A stretch of 64,000 nucleotides of DNA. Origin: Macrolepiota albuminosa (lineage: Eukaryota > Basidiomycota > Agaricomycetes > Agaricales > Agaricaceae). The position numbers and the translations under genes were made by a program. Shown in pieces: positions 60,240 through 64,000 of this stretch. The notes under the pieces were generated by a model, which was not told the origin of the DNA, searched no databases, and saw nothing but the letters and a program-made list of their open reading frames with translations. The stretch is from contig JAMWFC010000058.1 in NCBI GenBank assembly GCA_027475525.1, forward strand, positions 434,001 to 498,000, given 5' to 3'. Position 1 is the first letter of the stretch. Each line of letters begins with the position of its first letter.

Positions 60240-61527
60240 TCGACATGTGTCACTAAATGACGGAATGGAGTTTTTAAGTATACAAAAATCGAAAAAATTA
60301 ACTTGATCGCGTGGGCACGTGTTGAGGAAATGTAAGTTTGCAGGGAGGGGGAACAGAAGGAATGTAAGACGCGAGTGTCACAGTCACACTCCTGTGAACA
60401 TCTTGTATTTTCCATCTTCTCCGTACTCATTTTCCTGTACGGTTTGCTTAAAGCGTTCGTACGAAAGGTAGACGACGAGATGAGATGAGATTTTATTCCC
60501 AGCTACATTACGTAAAGTAATTCAGGTAAGAACCTCGCTGGGACGGTAGGTAAAGTGAACAGAAAGTAAAGAGTGAAGTAAAGGGAGTGACAGATCCTTC
60601 TCTCATGGCTCATACCAGGCCTATGAGAAAAATCAACTCGAATATGATTTATTGGAGCCAAATCCAGCTATCTCCTTCATGGAGTACTTGGTAGGTGTCA
60701 GATGTGTGCTACACTGTGACCTGTATGCTGCCTAAAAAGCCAAGATTTACAACCGTGCTCAAAAGTATGATTGAGGTTGGATGCTTATGACTCTGGCAGG
60801 TGGGTCATCTAAAAGGTTGCTGGATGGTGCATTGGCATTTATCCTGCTCCCAACTGCTCTAAAGGCAAAAAGTCAGGATGGAGAGGTGGAGATGAATCTA
60901 TCCATAGTTGTCAAACTGACCAGACAGTATTCTCTTGACTTATATAAGAGAACTCCTCCTCCAGATAAGCTTAAACCATAGCTTACTACTTGATCAGTGT
61001 GCAAGGTTAGAAACAGAGTTGCTCAGGATCTATTTTTATGGCCAGTAGCAGCCACACTGATAGGCTTCTACTTGGGCTGAGCACATCAAGGGACACTATA
61101 AGCCTACCAACACTTATCAGTTTGGAAATTCAAGTGACCTTCTTGGACACAGGACATCTCTGGCTTGGGCACCCAATACAGGCTTCACTTACCAGTCTCA
61201 ACCACCATTTACCAGCCATTCAGCATCTACTATTCATTGACTTCAAGGACTAAAAAGGCTCAGAACTCATAACACTGATAGGCTTCTACTCAGACTGAGT
61301 GCATCAAGGGACATTATGGGCTTATCGATATTCAACATACTGGAGACTTTAGTGACCTGCTAGGACTCAGGATATCTCTGACTTTGGTGCTCCATTGCAA
61401 ACTCTACTTATCAGCCTCATCTAACATTTATCAGTCCCTCAACACATACTGTGGGTTGACTTCAAGGATTCAGGAAGTTTTAGACTCATAGCACTAGCAC
61501 AACAGCAGGGAAGTAACTCTGACCAAA
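60240..61527. other. Intergenic region with diverged tandem repeat, no supported gene
   Basis: About 1.3 kb. The first 200 bp should hold the DRS1 promoter. From about 60.6 kb the sequence has phrases typical of decayed repeats. A two-unit diverged tandem repeat lies at 61055-61490. Short open frames (60781-60981, 61038-61253) have no recognisable domain. Confidence 0.45.
61055..61490. repeat. Diverged two-copy tandem repeat of about 218 bp
   Basis: Unit 1 begins CACTGATAGGCTTCTACT at 61055 and unit 2 begins with the same 18 bases at 61273. Shared landmarks in the same order include CATCAAGGGACA, GACTTCAAGGA and ACTCATA. Units differ by many substitutions and small indels, so this is an old duplication, unlike the perfect 77-bp ones. 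Confidence 0.75.
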
Positions 61528-61677
61528 TGTAAGCATGAAGCTTACAACTTCGGACATCGGGACATCGGGCCGCGTAATAGGGGGTGGCTGAGGAGTAGGA
61601 TGGGATCAAGCCAAGGGGGGATTCATCGGTCGGAATGAGTGAGTACAAACTTTAATTATGAACCTTATAGCGACGGA

Positions 61678-61686
61678 TATATATAT
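61678..61686 (+). promoter_or_regulatory. TATA box of the retroelement LTR
   Basis: An alternating TATATATAT run lies 18 bp upstream of 61696, where the triplicated block starts. This fits a transcription start near the beginning of that block, which would then be the R region. Inference from position only. Confidence 0.5.
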
Positions 61687-61695
61687 GAGGGTAGT

Positions 61696-62005
61696 ACATT
61701 GTAGAAGGAGTTTTAGTTTTCCCTTCCGAATTCTATTGTTGTGCCATTCTGTCAGCGTGTGTTCTCAGTGAAGTCGGACGCGTAGAGTCCGCTTACACTT
61801 TTTTTTTGAATGGCACATTGTAGAAGGAGTGTGTTCTCAGTGAAGTCGGACGCGTAGAGTCCGCTTACACTTTTTTTTTGAATGGCACATTGTAGAAGGA
61901 GTTTTAGTTTTCCCTTCCGAATTCTATTGTTGTGCCATTCTGTCGGCGTGTGTTCTCAGTGAAGTCGGACGCGTAGAGTCCGCTTACACTTTTTTTTTGA
62001 ATCGC
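61696..62005. repeat. Three tandem copies of a 119-bp LTR-end block (middle copy 72 bp)
   Basis: Unit 1 is 61696-61814 (119 bp), unit 2 is 61815-61886 (72 bp, lacking 47 bp from the middle), and unit 3 is 61887-62005 (119 bp with two substitutions). Each unit runs ACATTGTAGAAGGAG ... GTCCGCTTACA, then C, nine T and GAATGGC (GAATCGC in unit 3). Each full unit also carries the inverted pair GTGCCATTC / GAATGGCAC, able to form a 9-bp stem. Confidence 0.9.
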
Positions 62006-62453
62006 ACAACCTTGACGACTACCCTCCGCGGTACTGCTAGCGCGATCGGATCCAGGACACGCGAGAAGTTGGAGAAAATTGGCAGGACTTTTGTTAAGGC
62101 GGGAAGGAAGGAGAGTTGGTCGGTCTGCCGTGTGACAGAGAAGGGAGGAATATTGTCATCGAAGGGGGAGGTTATCGTGTTTTTTTTCGGAGGAGGACGT
62201 TTTAAAAGGCGAAGGGGAAAGACACTGTGGGTAGACATCCCCTCAGCAATCGAGGAGAACGATCATTACAACCCACCACAAATTCAATCTGGCCCGTACC
62301 CGTTCCCAAGTCCAGCGTCTCCGTCGTCCTAGTTCGTCTTCTCACTTGCATTCTCGTTCTCGCTCGCATTCTCGTTCTCCTTCCCGATCTCGTTCCCTGT
62401 CTCGTCCTCACTCTCGTGCCGGGTCGCAACGCTCCACCTTAGAGCCTTACGCC

Positions 62454-63509
62454 ATGCCGATACCACCGTCCCGTCCACACTCTAGAGCCAGATCCTCGAG
62501 TTTATCGGATCCGCCAGGTACACCTGACCCCTCCCGCCCGACCTCTCCTGCATTGTCCACATCGAGTTCCTCATCAGACGAGTCTGGATTGTGTTCGACT
62601 GTTCCACAAATTCTGATGTCTTCCTTTGGCACCGTTTACTCGGCCGAGGTTACCCAGGCTTCGGCCAGTCATGCTCCTCTTATTACGCGGGGTACCATCG
62701 GCCCTCGTCAGCTCGACGCATTCGAACATTACGCTAAGAGGTATTTCAGCCACAAAGGGATAGGCGCTGAGAGACAGGTTGAGAAGGTACTCTACAATAT
62801 TGATTCCAGCGACGTGCGGGCGTGGGTCAAGGAGAATGAGTCTGAGCTCAAGTCCTTGACGTTTCCTGTTTTTATGACGCGGCTTAGGGGGGAGGTTTTG
62901 TCGACGGATTGGATGTGGGAAACTGCCCAGGCCTTGACGAAGAAACAGGGGGAAGAGAAGAGGTTTGCGGAGTGGGCGAGTAACCTTAGGGAGGCCAATG
63001 ATACGCTGAGTTCCGACACTCGTTTCTATATCAGCCCTGACAAGATGCGGAACTACCTCCTGTTGCACTGTCATGATGACTTGCGACGTGAATATCAAAT
63101 TGGGAACAAGGATGGGTGCTACGATGGAATCAAGGAGTTCTCAAGGTGGTTCCGTACGGTTGCAGACTTAGATATGGCGTTGGCAGCTCGAAAGGCACAA
63201 ATTAGTAAGCACTTGGCGGCAGCCATGGCAGCGTCGTCGAAACAGTCGAAGAACGTACCCACGGCGAGTCAAACGTCCAAGACTCCAGGAGTCGGTAATG
63301 AAACTGCGACGGCCTTGCAGTCGACTCGCACTTACGTTTATGCCCTTACGACGGAGGAGCGAAGTATTCTGGATGAGCATCAGGGTTGCTACCAGTGTCG
63401 GAAGCTTTATGTGGATCATCGTGCGAGGGATTGTCCCGATAAGGGGAATGCACTGACATTGGTAGAATACGCTGATGACGCCCAAAGTTTTGGTCAGCAA
63501 CAAATGTAG
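62454..63509 (+). CDS. Retrotransposon gag protein (capsid plus zinc knuckle)
   Basis: Gag forms the virus-like particle and binds element RNA. The first in-frame ATG is 62454 (MPIPPSRPHSRARSSSLSD), though the frame is open from 62235 and includes an Arg/Ser-repeat stretch (SRSRSHSRSPSRSRSLSRP) upstream. A Ser/Pro-rich N-terminus is followed by a capsid-like helical part (TIGPRQLDAFEHYAKRYFSH, TFPVFMTRLRGEVLSTDW, FAEWASNLREANDTLSSDTR). Near the C-terminus is a zinc knuckle CYQCRKLYVDHRARDC, spacing C-x2-C-x6-H-x4-C, two residues longer than the standard CCHC loop. The product is 351 residues from the ATG. The stop TAG at 63507-63509 coincides with a TGTAGC sequence that could be the start of another LTR. 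Confidence 0.75.
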   Translation: MPIPPSRPHSRARSSSLSDPPGTPDPSRPTSPALSTSSSSSDESGLCSTVPQILMSSFGTVYSAEVTQASASHAPLITRGTIGPRQLDAFEHYAKRYFSHKGIGAERQVEKVLYNIDSSDVRAWVKENESELKSLTFPVFMTRLRGEVLSTDWMWETAQALTKKQGEEKRFAEWASNLREANDTLSSDTRFYISPDKMRNYLLLHCHDDLRREYQIGNKDGCYDGIKEFSRWFRTVADLDMALAARKAQISKHLAAAMAASSKQSKNVPTASQTSKTPGVGNETATALQSTRTYVYALTTEERSILDEHQGCYQCRKLYVDHRARDCPDKGNALTLVEYADDAQSFGQQQM

Positions 63510-64000
63510 CAATTGTGTTACCGTACCAAGAGTGTGCGTTGGGCGCGCTATAAGTGATATGAGGAGTCCCGGGCAGGTCCCAGAGAACGCGTCTGTGAAA
63601 AAGGGTAAAAGTCGGTAACGAAGTCGGCAAGTGTCAAGCGCTAAGGTAAAGCGCCTAAGGAAATGCGGTAAGTGAAGACGGCAAGGGTGAGCGGCAAGAG
63701 CACGATAAGCTTAGCGAAGTTCTAAGCGTTGATAATGCCTGCCGTAGTTGCAAGGCGCGAGTATGTCGAGTGTTGGCGAACGTCTGCAACTGCCGATGAG
63801 TTTTGACGTTGCCGACCGTAGCGTAAATGAGCTCTTGAGCGTAAGGGAGAGACTGAAGTAAGGGGAGTAAACTGTGGTCTATTCGTCTCCTGCTGTATGT
63901 ACAAGTCGGTAAGTAATATATATACTACAAGGAGTTCACCGTCGCCAGTGGCTAATGACGCCAGAGTGCGGTAAACTGGAAAATTTCAAAGGGGTAGCTC
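63510..64000. other. Non-coding, G-rich end of the window, possibly a second LTR
   Basis: No plus-strand frame over 60 codons. The sequence repeats GGTAAG/GGCAAG-like phrases and carries a second TATA-like run (ATATATATAC) near 63911, followed by CTACAAGGAG, which echoes the GTAGAAGGAG placed after the first TATA run. It may be the LTR of a different retroelement starting TGTAGCAATTG at 63506 and running out of the window. Confidence 0.35.

Larger units (their letters stand above)
61528..64000 (+). mobile_element. 5' part of a Gypsy-type LTR retrotransposon (LTR, leader, gag; 3' end not in window)
   Basis: A candidate 5' LTR starts TGTAAGC at 61528 and ends GCTTACA, 7-bp terminal inverted repeats with the usual TG..CA. 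A TATA run lies at 61678-61686. The first possible LTR end is 61797 and the last is 61988, because the block downstream of the TATA box is triplicated. A gag frame follows (62454-63509) with a CCHC-type knuckle. No pol frame follows the gag stop within the last 490 bp, so the element is either interrupted or decayed. The 3' LTR and pol are not in the window, so family placement rests on gag shape. Confidence 0.65.

Noticed and set aside
1..64000. A biosynthetic gene cluster or multi-gene defence-like system
   Set aside because: Apart from the DysF/TMEM135 and SVIP/membrane-protein pairs, the neighbours are unrelated housekeeping genes. No synthase, P450, transporter or NLR-type set is present.

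Overview
This window is nuclear DNA of a basidiomycete fungus, most likely an agaricomycete. Genes are split by many short GT..AG introns (about 48-57 nt wherever I could solve them). Genes sit close together on both strands. Every recognisable protein is a fungal or eukaryotic housekeeping protein. The only mobile DNA I can identify is LTR-retrotransposon sequence. No bacterial operons, CRISPR arrays, rRNA or clear tRNA genes were seen.

Layout. 1-214: tail of an unknown + strand gene. 513-12213 (-): VPS13 lipid-transfer protein. 13860-15037 (+): ELO fatty-acid elongase. 15206-18599 (+): PH-C2-RasGAP protein of the BUD2 type. 18806-22014 (-): AP-2 alpha adaptin. 22281-26477 (-): DEAH/RHA helicase. 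26.6-28.4 kb: gene-poor, with a copia relic. 28455-29738 (+) and 29870-31793 (+): DysF peroxin-like protein followed by a TMEM135/PMP52-type membrane protein. 31819-33233 (-): DPH7. 33323-34024 (+): a five-exon AGTRAP-like membrane protein with no long ORF. 34101-39982 (-): REV3. 40951-41887 (-): hexose-6-phosphate epimerase. 42055-44192 (+): PP2A scaffold subunit A. 45748-46608 (+): unknown secreted protein. 48247-48812 (+): RPS24. 49375-50958 (-): ARP1 centractin. 51443-51840 (+): unknown single-pass membrane protein. 51935-52299 (+): SVIP-like protein with a p97-binding VIM motif. 52640-54114 (-): Yap-type bZIP factor. 54494-57614 (-): APC4. 57702-60239 (-): DRS1 DEAD-box helicase. From 61528: 5' end of a Gypsy-type retroelement with gag, running off or broken near the window end.

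Most genes are unrelated housekeeping functions. There is a loose membrane and organelle theme: VPS13, ELO, AP-2, the DysF/TMEM135 pair, an AGTRAP-like protein and an SVIP-like protein. I do not see one new multi-gene system. The best leads are three small genes recovered only by splicing by hand, and the DysF + TMEM135 pair.

The strongest non-genic signal is technical. Six places (near 4.0, 17.1, 26.1, 28.3, 45.0 and 48.9 kb) carry a perfect tandem duplication with a period of exactly 77 bp. That is the signature of unmerged contig overlaps from a k=77 de Bruijn assembly, and three of the six lie inside genes. In the retroelement, the block from just after the TATA box to just past the LTR end is present in three tandem copies, which resembles duplication of reverse-transcription strong-stop DNA.
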